Part shown: positions 1-11,174 of the stretch, piece after piece
How positions within the stretch are numbered: position 1 is the stretch's first letter
How the letters are laid out: the number at the start of each line of letters is the position of its first letter
NCBI GenBank assembly: GCA_009746045.1
Contig: RPFO01002091.1
Location: 1 to 51,926 of the forward strand
Source of the DNA: Mesostigma viride
Lineage: Eukaryota; Streptophyta; Mesostigmatophyceae; Mesostigmatales; Mesostigmataceae
Direction: 5' to 3'
DNA length: 51,926 bases
Made by a program: the position numbers and the translations under genes
The notes under the pieces: model-generated
What the model was told of the DNA's origin: nothing
Seen by the model: the letters and a program-made list of their open reading frames with translations, nothing else
Databases searched by the model: none

Positions 1-366
1 TAAGTAAGAGTAACGTTACGACTGCACATCTTTGGTAGTACATTACCGACAGAGTAAATTACCGCGACGGGTCTTGGTTGGTAATCTACCACCTGTAGAT
101 TAGGTGCCAGTGATCCGATGCTGTAAGATACGTTTCAGTAAGTTACTTCGGGGATCTTTGCCTGTACACGGCCAGATGGATAATTATATTGTAATGGAGA
201 AGTGGGAGAACGTGCGTGTCTATTAGCAAATGCAGCGAAATATAAAAATGTAGTTATCAGCCTTTTTCGCCTATTCAGCAGTTGTCGTTGTCGGCCGTTG
301 TCATTAAGCGGCTATAGATTATGTGTGCTGGGGCCGGTGAAAAGACGCTAGCAAAGTTCGTCTGAA
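1..366. other. no recognisable feature
   Basis: No convincing coding frame, RNA gene or repeat is visible. A few GTAAATTACC-like words resemble the 15-bp repeat near 10.7 kb, but they form no array here. Confidence 0.5.
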
Positions 367-1476
367 TGGCGTCCAATAGAGGGGATTTTATTCTTAGTGG
401 ATTGTTGGACGAGGAGAAGGCGAGGTTGCTGGCGGAGAATGCGAAAGAGCAGAGGGAAGCAGCGGAAGCCGTGCGTGGAAGATGAGGTAACGGGATGGAG
501 TGTGGGCCCTGGCTTCTGGTTATGAAATGATGGCGGTTGCAGGCCAGCCGTGCTCGCTGGTAATGGGTGCGTGGTGTTGAAATCCAAGTTCTGCGCGTAT
601 TCTGTTTTTTGGTCAATGATTGAAGGGATGTCGCCTTGTTTTATTTTTGTGCATCTGCGTCCCGTCGTGACTGCCTCGTCATGGACGCCCAGGGGTAGAA
701 GTTCGAACGAGGGAATGATTTTTCAAACGCCTGGATATGTTATGATAGTACGAATAAATGGTAATGGGTAGAGGCGGCCAAAATTTTGTTGGAAGTGTGC
801 CAACGCCGCACATACGACTTGAACAACCCTAGGTATCTTAGGAAAAGGAAACACGGATACGTCGGAGTGGAGGAAGAGGAAGACGATGACGATGGTGAAG
901 ATGGAGAGGTTTACAATGGAGGCCTTGAGAATGGGGAGACATTGAATCAGGAGAGCAGGGTAGCGGTGAGTGGCCCGTCATGAATTACATTGTGGTTGCA
1001 GTTGTTAGCGAGGCGTGTTGATTGCTTCTTGCCGCGGGTAATCGCTAGCGCGCATAACCTTCTTTTTTCAACAGGTGTTCTGGTGCATTGACTGCCGCAA
1101 AGCAATTAATGGGACTGATTATGTGCCTATCATGCCGTTTGGGAATCATACATTGCCAACATTTCGTGTTTAGAAGGCGCGCCTTCAGAAGCATATTCAG
1201 CACCGCACGAGCCAGGTGCTGAAGGCGTGCTTGGAGAGGAAGGGGTATAAAGTGCGCATGACCGCATCGAAGAAGAAGAAGCAGCAGGAATCGGGCAAGA
1301 CCATGATAACCGAGCCAGGATTGGCTTTCGTGCATGCAGTACATGGTGCGGCGCAGGCAGTGAATGCTGCATCGATTGCAGCGGTGCAGCCTGTGGCCAT
1401 GGCGGTGCAGGGCGCGGGTCCTGAAGTGTGGGCGTTGGCGAAGCAGATTCACGATGCTGTCATGGCCACGTTGTGA
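367..1476 (+). CDS. candidate spliced gene, unrecognised protein, possibly broken
   Basis: I do not recognise the product. The ATG at 367 opens a short acidic, helix-prone stretch (starts MASNRGDFIL, rich in E, A, K and R) that could end at a GTGCGT donor near 466. A second open stretch from about 771 to 965 has a basic patch then a run of Glu/Asp (EEEEDDDD). It ends at a good donor, GTGAGT at 966. A pyrimidine-rich acceptor ending ACAG at 1071-1074 joins it in the same phase to a segment beginning VFWCIDCRKA. That frame meets TAG at 1171-1173 and then stays open to TGA at 1474-1476, with a Lys/Gln-rich region and an Ala/Val-rich helix. The phase match across the 966-1074 intron supports a real gene. 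The TAG suggests a pseudogene, a missed intron or a sequence difference. The first intron is the weakest part. Confidence 0.3.
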
Positions 1477-1551
1477 AGCCAAGGAATGGGTGTTGGTTCC
1501 AGTCAGGTGCCTCGCCCGGAGGAAGCTTTTCTGCTGTAAGCAGAGGTGCGG

Positions 1552-1644
1552 CATCAAGCATTTGCAATCGCCATGAGAGCAGTGGAGATGTCAGCGGCAT
1601 GAAGCATTTGCAATCGCCATGAGAGCAGTGGAGATGTCTGCGGC
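1552..1644. repeat. 46-bp tandem duplication, two copies
   Basis: Two adjacent copies start at 1552 (CATCAAGCATTTGCAATCG) and 1598 (CATGAAGCATTTGCAATCG). They differ at few positions, so the duplication looks recent. It lies just downstream of the candidate gene. Confidence 0.85.
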
Positions 1645-2261
1645 ATTGGGAGATCTGCAGACAATTGCAGGAGGACATTGTGCGGTACGCTTGTAGGGTG
1701 TATGCTGTGTTGTTCCGCTCGCTAATGGACATGTGCCCCTGTAACCTCTTCCAGGCTAGTATCTGCTATCCACCTCTTCAGGCTTGAAAAGTAAATTGCT
1801 GTACGGTTCACAATTGGCATGGCTTGACATGCACGCGTCCTTGACTGTGGTCTGCATGGGTTTGGGGTTTAGCGGTTTACATCAGACTCTGCTGTGTGTC
1901 TGCTTAATCAGCCGACGTGTCACATGGGGACAGCAACGGCGCTGGGATGCAGCCCGGTGTGAATGCGAGTAAGGTACGCGCTGTCATGCATGGCGGATGG
2001 GGCGTGGAAGCCACGACCCACGTTTTTGTGTGTGCACGGGGGGCTAGGGGGCAAGTCGTTGTGTTGCTGCCATCCATATGGCCATGGATATGCGGGAAGC
2101 TTTCCCTGTACCCATACTTAATGATGCATGGACTGGTTGTGACAGCCAAGGGTTTAGCTGTCGTGGGTTTGCTGAGTGATCATGGCAGTCTGCTAGGCTG
2201 GTGCTAGAACAGCAATAGCGCGGTTACTGCTATGTCTTGCCCGTGCTAACTGATGCTGCAG

Positions 2262-2390
2262 CCATGCGTGGAGCGCGAATCGTCCCGAGAGGAGAAGGAG
2301 GAGGCGGGGCCGGTGCACCCATGGGCAGGGCCGGAGAAGAAGGACGCGGAGCACCCAGTGTGGGAGAAGGAGAAGGCGGGGAAGCACTGA
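2262..2390 (+). CDS. candidate terminal exon, charged peptide
   Basis: An acceptor-like CTGCAG at 2256-2261 precedes a 42-codon open frame that starts PCVERESSREEKEE, is rich in Glu, Lys and Pro, and ends at TGA 2388-2390. Composition and the acceptor are the only support. It could equally be non-coding GA-rich DNA. No family is recognised. Confidence 0.2.
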   Translation, partial: PCVERESSREEKEEAGPVHPWAGPEKKDAEHPVWEKEKAGKH

Positions 2391-2448
2391 AGCTCCACCC
2401 CATGTCAGGCCTCTAGTATAGGTGCCAGTTAACTAAACCCATGCACGT

Positions 2449-2560
2449 GCAGGTTGTAGCTCAGAATGTATTTAAAATCATATGCCCCTTTTCAGGTATA
2501 TGTGTAACAGTGACTCCCAACGGATATATGTTCCTAATTTATTAAATTCTTACTGAATAA
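2449..2560 (+). mobile_element. LINE-type 3' tail, copy 1
   Basis: From GCAGGTTGTAGCTCAGAATG onward this matches the stretch at 23969-24060. Both contain CATATGCCCCTT, GGTATATGTG, ACTCCCAACGGA and a following TAATT-rich end. Two dispersed copies with a common 3' end and AT-rich tail suggest the 3' terminus of a retroposon family. This copy is the more decayed: the stem seen at 24033-24046 is lost. Confidence 0.55.
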
Positions 2561-2579
2561 TTGTTGTCTTTATGAACCC

Positions 2580-2792
2580 ATGAAGAGCAAAGCCCGGTGG
2601 GGAGTACATGTAACGCATTACCACGAGAAGGGGTCCCCACACCGCATTTCTTCGCTCTCTGTTCCTATGCAGAACAAGAAGAGGTGGAAGACCAATGTCC
2701 CGGCTCACACGCCAGCCCATGTGGGTAAGCCCCCTCCCCCAAAGCGGAAGGGGCGCTTTGGGGAGAAGTGTAGTGAGGATTTTGTAGACTAG
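2580..2792 (+). CDS. small basic open reading frame, unrecognised
   Basis: ATG to TAG, 70 codons, Lys/Pro/His-rich with PPPPKRKGRFGEK near the end. It follows a retroposon tail directly and may belong to a mobile element. No domain is recognised and chance openness cannot be excluded. Confidence 0.15.
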   Translation: MKSKARWGVHVTHYHEKGSPHRISSLSVPMQNKKRWKTNVPAHTPAHVGKPPPPKRKGRFGEKCSEDFVD

Positions 2793-3028
2793 ATAGCACT
2801 AACTTACTTACACCAGACCTGGCAATAAACAAGCATTGATGGGATGGACCCAGCGATACATAATGGGCGTGCATGCGTAAAAAATATACACTATGCATGG
2901 CCCAATGGGCATGCATTCAAATAATTACAAATGAAGGCCGCCATGAGAGCACTGAAGCTAAACCAGACCGGGCCACAATTAACCCTCCAGCACCAAAGTT
3001 CCACTGCATCATGTAAGACAAGCCTGAC

Positions 3029-4014
3029 ATCCATCCATCCATCCATCCATCCATCCATCCATCCATCCATCCATCCATCCATCCATCCATCCATCCATCC
3101 ATCCATCCATCCATCCATCCATCCATCCATCCATCCATCCATCCATCCATCCATCCATCCATCCATCCATCCATCCATCCATCCATCCATCCATCCATCC
3201 ATCCATCCATCCATCCATCCATCCATCCATCCATCCATCCATCCATCCATCCATCCATCCATCCATCCATCCATCCATCCATCCATCCATCCATCCATCC
3301 ATCCATCCATCCATCCATCCATCCATCCATCCATCCATCCATCCATCCATCCATCCATCCATCCATCCATCCATCCATCCATCCATCCATCCATCCATCC
3401 ATCCATCCATCCATCCATCCATCCATCCATATCCATCCATCCATCCATCCATCCATCCATCCATCCATCCATCCATCCATCCATCCATCCATCCATCCAT
3501 CCATCCATCCATCCATCCATCCATCCATCCATCCATCCATCCATCCATCCATCCATCCATCCATCCATCCATCCATCCATCCATCCATCCATCCATCCAT
3601 CCATCCATCCATCCATCCATCCATCCATCCATCCATCCATCCATCCATCCATCCATCCATCCATCCATCCATCCATCCATCCATCCATCCATCCATCCAT
3701 CCATCCATCCATCCATCCATCCATCCATCCATCCATCCATCCATCCATCCATCCATCCATCCATCCATCCATCCATCCATCCATCCATCCATCCATCCAT
3801 CCATCCATCCATCCATCCATCCATCCATCCATCCATCCATCCATCCATCCATCCATCCATCCATCCATCCATCCATCCATCCATCCATCCATCCATCCAT
3901 CCATCCATCCATCCATCCATCCATCCATCCATCCATCCATCCATCCATCCATCCATCCATCCATCCATCCATCCATCCATCCATCCATCCATCCATCCAT
4001 CCATCCATCCATCC
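3029..4014. repeat. (ATCC)n array, about 246 copies
   Basis: An almost uninterrupted ATCC tetranucleotide array with one ATATCC interruption near 3430. A 4-bp unit repeats its codons every 12 bases, so every frame stays open (Ser-Ile-His-Pro forward, Met-Asp-Gly-Trp reverse). Those long open frames are not genes. The array ends exactly where a LINE fragment begins. Confidence 0.98.
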
Positions 4015-4389
4015 ACGTTAGACGCCGCAAGGCCCGCACCTTCAAAGAACAGCTAGTAGAGGACATGGGGGGCCTAGGCCTCTCCGTGATTTGGAAGAAG
4101 ATGATGGACAAGGCCAAGTGGGCCCAGGTCATAGAGGACAACGAGCCCCCCCAGTGGGGAAGCGCCCGCGTGTGCAATCCCGCGGGAGGCACGCTAGATA
4201 GCTCCCCCCAGGGCAGCGTGCGGCTGCCTAGATAGATGATGTAGTTAGAATGTTGTTAGATAGATGTAGTATGTAGCCAATGTAGATAGATTAGACCGGT
4301 AGGAATGTGTGCGCCCATCCATCCATTCATCGGGGTTAATGCTCCGTGACTCCCCAACGGGAGCACGAGTCTAATTAATTAATTAATTA
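4015..4389 (+). mobile_element. 5'-truncated LINE, ORF2 C-terminus plus 3' tail
   Basis: The open frame from the array edge to TAG at 4233-4235 reads [30 protein letters not shown] and a Pro-rich end. This resembles the far C-terminus of non-LTR retrotransposon ORF2 proteins. About 100 bases further on is a stem-loop (TGCTCC pairs with GGAGCA, 4340-4365), then CACGAGTCTAATT and TTAA repeats. The 5' truncation at the (ATCC)n array fits incomplete reverse transcription or recombination in the array. The superfamily is not determined. Confidence 0.6.
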
Positions 4390-4778
4390 ATCCATCCATC
4401 CATCCATCCATCCATCCATCCATCCATCCATCCATCCATCCATCCATCCATCCATCCATCCATCCATCCATCCATCCATCCATCCATCCATCCATCCATC
4501 CATCCATCCATCCATCCATCCATCCATCCATCCATCCATCCATCCATCCATCCATCCATCCATCCATCCATCCATCCATCCATCCATCCATCCATCCATC
4601 CATCCATCCATCCATCCATCCATCCATCCATCCATCCATCCATCCATCCATCCATCCATCCATCCATCCATCCATCCATCCATCCATCCATCCATCCATC
4701 CATCCATCCATCCATCCATCCATCCATCCATCCATCCATCCATCCATCCATCCATCCATCCATCCATCCATCCATCCA
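4390..4778. repeat. (ATCC)n array, about 97 copies
   Basis: A second pure ATCC array, starting directly after the TTAA-rich LINE tail and ending at ATTGATCGGGG. The same tetranucleotide on both sides of one LINE fragment suggests the arrays grew from element tails or that the LINE landed inside a single array. Confidence 0.98.
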
Positions 4779-5090
4779 TTGATCGGGGTATAGTCCTAGT
4801 ACAGCCATGCTACGTCCTGGCTATGATGAGATTACTTGCCCACGCTCCTAGTGTTATGCCATGCTCACATGGGTCTTATTGCACCCACAGATTGCCGGAT
4901 CGTTGGCGTGTCCGTTTAGCTAGCGTTCCCGAATGCAGCTGTGGCATGCCTTAGGCATGAAGGAGACTGGGGGTCTCTGCCCTTTCTCCTGTTGTGCACA
5001 CACAGGGATTAAAAGCACTTCGGTGCTCCGTGACTCCCCAACAGGAGCACGTGTTTAATTAATTAATTAATTAATTAATCGGGGTTAGCT
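4779..5090 (+). mobile_element. 5'-truncated LINE fragment with stem-loop tail
   Basis: An open stretch near 4865-4954 reads [20 protein letters not shown] and ends at TAG 4952-4954. The Cys-x-Cys pair and Arg-rich context resemble the zinc-binding end of LINE ORF2 proteins. The tail carries GTGCTCC (5023-5029) paired with GGAGCAC (5044-5050), then TTAA repeats, as in the preceding fragment. Confidence 0.5.
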
Positions 5091-5152
5091 AATGCTCCTT
5101 GACTCCCTAATGGGGGCATGAGTTTAATAAATGAATTAAGTAGTTAGTTAAT
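5091..5152 (+). mobile_element. LINE 3' tail only
   Basis: A very short copy of the tail module: ATGCTCC (5092-5098) can pair with the GGGGCAT half (5113-5119), followed by a TTAATAAATGAATTAAG-type AT-rich tail. It looks like an extreme 5' truncation or a tail duplication. Confidence 0.45.
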
Positions 5153-5720
5153 TATAATCAGGTTGATTCAGATGAGGTCTGTGCTGGTTCCTTGTGGACT
5201 GGCCAGCCAGGGAGATATCTTCTTACATGGTCAGGCCCTTGCCGACCATGTAAGAACCTGTTAGGCGACGCAGTGGCCAGCATTGGACATACCGCCATAT
5301 GTTTGTCTCCGCGATATGATTTTAGCTGACATGCAGAGCACAGACATTGTTGGCGTCATCCGCTCAACCCCTCTTATTCAGACATGGGACCTCGGATGTG
5401 TAGGATTAGTAGCGTTGCCCAGGCGGACATTGTCAAAGACTACGACCCCCCAGTTGTGGGTCCTAGGAAATTTAACAAGCATGATTGTCTCCTTGTTGAT
5501 AGGCATTAATTAATCCTTGATGATAGGCATTGCTTGCGTGCAAGATTAGCTCGAGGCCCATATTTTAGACTACTAGCTGAGCTGTGGACATACATGTTGT
5601 TATTGACGTCTTGACGGATATTGACGTCTTGGGGTGACTTCCACTATATCTTCTTTGGGGAATTCAGAGATCCCGGTCCCCCAACATGGACATGAGACTA
5701 ATTAAAATCAATTAATCAAT
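5153..5720 (+). mobile_element. degraded LINE-like fragment
   Basis: One frame ending at TAA 5507-5509 reads SSVAQADIVKDYDPPVVG then RKFNKHDCLLVDRH, which looks like eroded protein-coding sequence. The region ends with a divergent tail: CCCCCAACATGGACATGAG then AATTAAAATCAATTAATC. Family assignment rests only on that tail and the position in a cluster of similar fragments. Confidence 0.35.
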
Positions 5721-6240
5721 GTCATGAATAGAGCGCGTTCATGACGTTCAGTCATGAACAGAGCCCTAACCTTAAACACATAAGAAAACAATTATGGCGG
5801 GCCATGTGACTTGGAATGTAAGAAGCTTAGCCCCCAAACATATTGTTGTCTCACGTAATGAATCACTTGCTGATCAACAAATCGATGGTTATCTCATAGG
5901 CACAATGTACCTCTGACCATCATTGCTGGCCCATGCATGCATGCACCAATGGCAGCCTACATGACACATACATCGCTTATTTGCCATGTAAAAAATGCGA
6001 CAAAGTGTCCATATAGGTACTCATAGATTAGCACAAATTCCTTAGCACGATGTGGACAACTTTACTTAACGGTGAAAGCCTGTCTCGCCCTTATTGCCTT
6101 GAGGGTTCCCGGCGATAGGTCCTGTCTGTTGGTCGACATTTTTCTTTTGCAGCTGGCCATCGTCGGTAGGTATGAATGATCTCGATGCTAGCAATTACGA
6201 TGATGATACCCGAGGTAGTCTATACCTGGGATCGAGAGCT
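5721..6240. other. no recognisable gene
   Basis: AT-moderate sequence with short inverted words around GTCATGAA but no open frame, splice pattern or tandem repeat that I can support. Confidence 0.4.
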
Positions 6241-6267
6241 TCTTCTTGTATGGCAATGCCGGCAGGG

Positions 6268-6297
6268 CGATGACGGTGACGGCCGTCACCGTCATCG
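6268..6297. repeat. 30-bp perfect palindrome
   Basis: CGATGACGGTGACGG is followed directly by its reverse complement, with no loop. It contains the TGACG core twice per strand. Confidence 0.95.
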
Positions 6298-6542
6298 CTC
6301 TCGACGGGCGTGATGAAAAGTACCTGGTTGATAGGCGGCAGCTATTCACAATATAGGCCGTTTTTTATTACTCCGAATAAAGAGTTAAGAGGTTGGCCCT
6401 CGGCAGGGCGATGACGGGGCGCTGACGGGGCGATGACGGGGCGATGACGGGGCGTTCACGCGCGTGATTAATAGAACCTGTTTGATAGGCAGCGGCTATT
6501 GGTAATATACTTTGTTGATTAAGAGAAGAGTTTAGATGTTGG

Positions 6543-6594
6543 CCCGTCGAGGGCGATGACGGTGACGAGCGTCACCGTCATCGCCCTCGACGGG
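6543..6594. repeat. 52-bp inverted repeat with 2-nt centre
   Basis: A 25-bp arm (starting CCCGTCGAGGGCGATGACGG) and its exact reverse complement flank the dinucleotide AG. It has the same core as the 6268 palindrome but with longer arms. Confidence 0.95.
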
Positions 6595-6790
6595 CGTGAT
6601 GAAAAGCCCATGTTTTATATGCGGTAGCTATTGGTAGTCCGTAGTATATAGGTCGTTGACTATCACTCCGAATAAAGAGTTAACAGGTTAAGGCCCTCGG
6701 CCGGGCGATGACGGGGCGATGACGGGGCGTTGACGCTCGTGATGAATAGGACCTGTTTGATAGGCGGCGGCTATTGCTAATATATAGGTC

Positions 6791-7200
6791 GGATATTTGT
6801 GTACCACCCCCCTCCTTCCCGCGGCAGGTACGCAGCGACCCGCTGTTGTCCTGGCTGCAATTGTGTATCACTTGTACGGTATTTGTGTATCACTTGTACG
6901 GTATTTGTGTATCACTTGTCCTCCTTCCCACGGCAGGTACGCAGCGACCCGCTGTTGTCCTGGCTGCAATTGTGTATCACTTGTACGGTATTTGTGTATC
7001 ACTTGTACGGTATTTGTGTATCACTTGTCCTCCTTCCCACGGCAGGTACGCAGCGACCCGCTGTTGTCCTGGCTGCAATTGTGTATCACTTGTACGGTAT
7101 TTGTGTACCACCCCCCTCCTTCCCACGGCAGGTACGCAGCGCCCGGCTGTTGTCCTGGCTGCAGTTGTGTACCACCTGTACGGTATTTGTGTACCACCAC
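6791..7200. repeat. compound minisatellite, 22-bp subunit
   Basis: Four larger units begin at CCTCCTTCCC near 6811, 6919, 7029 and 7116, each with GGCAGGTACGCAGCG and CTGTTGTCCTGGCTGCA. Each is followed by one to three copies of the 22-bp subunit TGTGTATCACTTGTACGGTA plus TT. The unit lengths (about 108, 110, 87, 85 bp) differ by whole subunits, which fits slippage or unequal exchange. Confidence 0.9.
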
Positions 7201-8374
<1,174 letters not shown>

Positions 8375-8436
8375 TCCCACCCCCGCTCTCTTGTCCCTCC
8401 CGCACCCCTCCTCTCTCTTTCCCTTTTCCTTGGCTG

Positions 8437-8550
8437 TTGAGAAGGACTGGGGTGAAAACTCCAGACCGTTGGTGGCTGCCTTCAAGCAGGAAGTTTCAAG
8501 GATCAACAAGTTTTTGTGAGCTGTCTGATATGGTCACTGCTGCGACAAAG
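8437..8550 (+). other. possible exon downstream of the (CT)n tract
   Basis: A stretch reading KDWGENSRPLVAAFKQEV then SRINKF continues, after a one-base frame change, as CELSDMVTAATK and stops at a good donor, AAAG then GTGAGT at 8551. The peptide looks protein-like but I do not recognise the family. The frame change argues for a pseudogene or a chance match. Confidence 0.2.
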
Positions 8551-8571
8551 GTGAGTTATCTTGTTTTTCAT

Positions 8572-9096
8572 GTAATTTTTTTGCTGTAGCTAGGTAAGCC
8601 GGCCATTTTGTACTCCCCTTTCTTTTGCTCTCACGATTTATTCTTGTTGTGGTTTATATGGTCCCGTTAAGTGGCATGCATTATCATTATCCACATTAGT
8701 GTGAGAAACCATCCGCAGTGTTGTAGCTTGCATCTATAACAACAGTTTTTGCTGCCGCCGCCACTGCTATTACCAACATTAAGTCATTCTTGCTTTCTAA
8801 GCACTCTTTTTCCTCTTAGGCTGTTGGTTGGGATACCAGCCACCCTTGCACGCATAAATTCAAGCACCGGGTGCATGTGAAAACACAACCAAGGCAAGAA
8901 TGTCCCCCTCTCGCAATATCCCACCCACGCAACGCACCCAATGCAGCAAGAATGGGACCACCTTGTTGCCATGAGCTCTAGCACCGTTGCCACCCCTAGC
9001 TTTCTACTGTTCCCGTCCATCCTTATTTACACTGGCTGCTTTGCTTGCATTTCTGGCTCAGTGCCAGTTTGCACTTGCTAGCTTGCTAAGACAATA
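8572..9096. other. no recognisable gene
   Basis: No supported coding, RNA or repeat feature. Confidence 0.4.
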
Positions 9097-9500
9097 ATGC
9101 AGCTTGCAAACGGCAAGGGCAAGCACCCGGGTAAGAGCAAAGGCAACCGCACGAGCAAAGGAAAGGGAAACTGGAAGAGCAAGCACAAGGCCAAGGAAAG
9201 GACAAAGGCACTTGTGCTTGCCAAAAGGGCAGGCTCAAGGGAAATGACAAGGGCAAGGGCAGGGGCAGGCACAAGGGAAGCGGATAAGGGCAAGGGCAGG
9301 CGCAAGGGAAAGAGATTAGGACAAGTCAAGCACGAGGGAACGGACAAGGGCAAGGGCAGGCACAAGGGAAAAGATGAAGACAAGGGCAGGCACTAGGGAA
9401 AGGATGAGGGCAACGGCAAACACTGGGGATCAAAGGATAGGGGCAAGGGCAGATGCTAGGGTAACAGTTAGGGCAAAGGCAGGCACAAGAGAAGAATAAG
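9097..9500. repeat. degenerate GGCAAG / GGCAGGCACAAG repeat tract
   Basis: Purine-rich hexamer and 20-24-bp repeats built from GGCAAGGGCAGG and CACAAGGGAAAG. The forward Lys/Gly/Arg-rich open frame of 99 codons follows from this repetition and is not called as a gene. Confidence 0.8.
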
Positions 9501-9730
9501 GGGCCGTGAAGTATAAGTGGAAATGCGGGTGGCGACATGGGGTTCGATCGGGCCTGCTGATGCAAATGCAGATTTCAACTGCAGTGACAAACACAAGCGT
9601 AGACATAGGCAACGACAAATTCCTTGCATGTGTGCCTTGCTCTTCACCGGCTGGCTCGTTTGCTAGTTGTCTAACAGTTTCTACCGATAAACATCACTTG
9701 CCATTGTAAGGTCTGCCTTGCTGCCGTGCT

Positions 9731-9965
9731 AGTGGGTAGCTGGGTGATCGTGCTTGTTCCTTGTCAAGGGAGGGATGCATGTGGAGTAGGTGGGTGGGTG
9801 TGCTTGTTCCTTGCCAAGGAAGGGATGCACAAAGGTTAGATAGGTGCACGTGCTTGTTTCTTGTCAAGGGAGGGACGCACAAAGGGTAGGTGGGGGCACA
9901 TGGTTGTGCCTCGTCAAGGGCGGGATGCACGAAGGGTAGGTGGGGGCATGTGGTTGGTCCTTGTC
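9731..9965. repeat. about 50-bp minisatellite, five units
   Basis: Units contain GTAGGTGGGTG, TGCTTGTTCCTTGTCAAGG and GAGGGATGCACAAAG, with substitutions between copies. Confidence 0.85.
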
Positions 9966-10116
9966 TTTTCACCGCCCAAGCGATGGCGATGTAGCATGCA
10001 TTATACATTTATTCGTGCATTAAAAATCACTTTCCTTACAAGCGGCCTTAGCCGACTCCATCTGCCGTTGCCATTTCTCCGTATTGCATTGTCCGGACAC
10101 GGTTTTTGTGTCGCAG

Positions 10117-10354
10117 GTCTTCCCCCGTAAAGGCACAAGCTGCCTGCGCGCGGAATTATGTGCAGACACCTCGGTTTCCAACACGACGGCTTCCCGCACA
10201 TATCGAGCTCTGGATGTACAACATCTTCCCCCGGCGCACTTGCTCCCGGATGGAGCTTCTGTGCGGTGCCGACATCCCCGGAGCTGTCCTAAGCACCGCA
10301 TGGAAACAGTATTTCAAGCCACGAAGAGAAGCCACGAATTTGATATTGACTTGA
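10117..10354 (+). CDS. candidate last exon, unrecognised
   Basis: An acceptor-like TTTTTGTGTCGCAG ends at 10116. The frame then runs open to TGA at 10352-10354 and includes LPAHIELWMYNIFPR and GAVLSTAWKQYFKPRREA, which look more protein-like than neighbouring frames. TGTAA, the usual green-algal poly(A) signal, occurs at 10419. No family is recognised and no upstream exon was found. Confidence 0.2.
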
Positions 10355-10680
10355 TATTGTCGTCAGAAGACTTGATATGCTATTTTCTGTGAAGGCGTTG
10401 GATTTTTGTGCATGACATGTAATCCTGCATTTAATAATGAAATTTTTTATGAAATAGGAACTCGTCTTGCATGAGCCTTGCTGCAAATGCCATTCATTTT
10501 TTTCCCCCGGGTAAATGGGTGTTAGGGGTTAGGTTGACCGAAATGATAAGTGAAATCAAAGTGAAATTCTGATAAGTGACATGCGTACTGCAATTCAGAA
10601 CGACATAGCGACATGATTGTAGTACCGGTAGTGTACGCGAGAAGCATACGACGTCGTAACCTACGGGACCGAGTACCGGG

Positions 10681-10868
10681 ATCGTAAATTACCAACTCGT
10701 AAATTACTACCTCGCAAATTACTACCTCGTACCTTACTACCTCGTAAATTACTACCTCGTACATTACTACCTCGTACATTACTACCTCGTACATTACTAC
10801 CTCGTAAATTACTACCTCGTAAATTACTACCTCGTAAATTACTACCTCGTAAATTACGACGTCGGATC
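10681..10868. repeat. 15-bp minisatellite CTACCTCGTAAATTA
   Basis: About twelve tandem copies with variants CGTACATTA, CGCAAATTA and CGTACCTTA. Because 15 is a multiple of 3, the reverse strand reads as a Val-Val-Ile-Tyr-Glu repeat, which is not evidence for a protein. Confidence 0.92.
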
Positions 10869-11056
10869 TTACCTCGGATCTAACTCGTAGCTTACGAGAA
10901 AGATCCGAACTCTTATACAAACGGTAAGAGTAGTCTGTGCCGTAAATTACCACCTCGTAATTTACGCCTCGGATCCTTTTTACTACCCTCGGACGAAAAG
11001 TATAGTGTGGTCGTGGCCTGGTGAACGGATTTAAGGTTGCTGCCTTGCAACATTGG

Positions 11057-11174
11057 CTAAGACGCGCTGTGAAAGACCAAGAGCTCACACTCGTGGGGAG
11101 CTCTTTCTAACTCTTCCACCACCCGATTCACTCTCTCCACCATGTGAGAAGAGCTACTGTGATAGGCCGTACCC
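11057..11174 (-). pseudogene. Ty3/gypsy integrase, end of catalytic core
   Basis: This is the continuation of the integrase core after the solo LTR at 11175-11857. It begins with the second copy of the 5-bp target duplication and reads GTAYHSSSSHMVERVNRVVE in the same phase as the part at 11863 onward. The Glu of the VERVNR stretch is in the position of the third catalytic acidic residue of the DDE triad. After about 25 further residues the similarity to integrases is lost, so the C-terminal domain is absent or replaced. Confidence 0.75.

Larger units (their letters stand above)
6250..6790. repeat. about 145-160-bp tandem repeat, four diverged units
   Basis: Units share a GGGCGATGACGG block, then GGGCGTGATGAAAAG or GTGATGAATAGGACCTG, then TTGATAGGCGGCGGCTATT, then ACTCCGAATAAAGAGTTAA. 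The blocks begin near 6265, 6410, 6550 and 6705. Two units carry long perfect inverted repeats. The other two instead carry short direct GGCGATGACGG repeats at the same place. Confidence 0.75.

Noticed and set aside
2891-4192. Met-Asp-Gly-Trp repeat proteins on the minus strand
   Set aside because: Pure translation of the (ATCC)n microsatellite.
2931-4235. 434-codon forward frame running through (ATCC)n into the LINE C-terminus
   Set aside because: A tetranucleotide array keeps all frames open, so joining the LINE frame has a one-in-three chance. The stretch before the array shows no LINE similarity.
9097-9396. Lys/Gly-rich basic protein
   Set aside because: Arises from GGCAAG repeats; composition explains the open frame.
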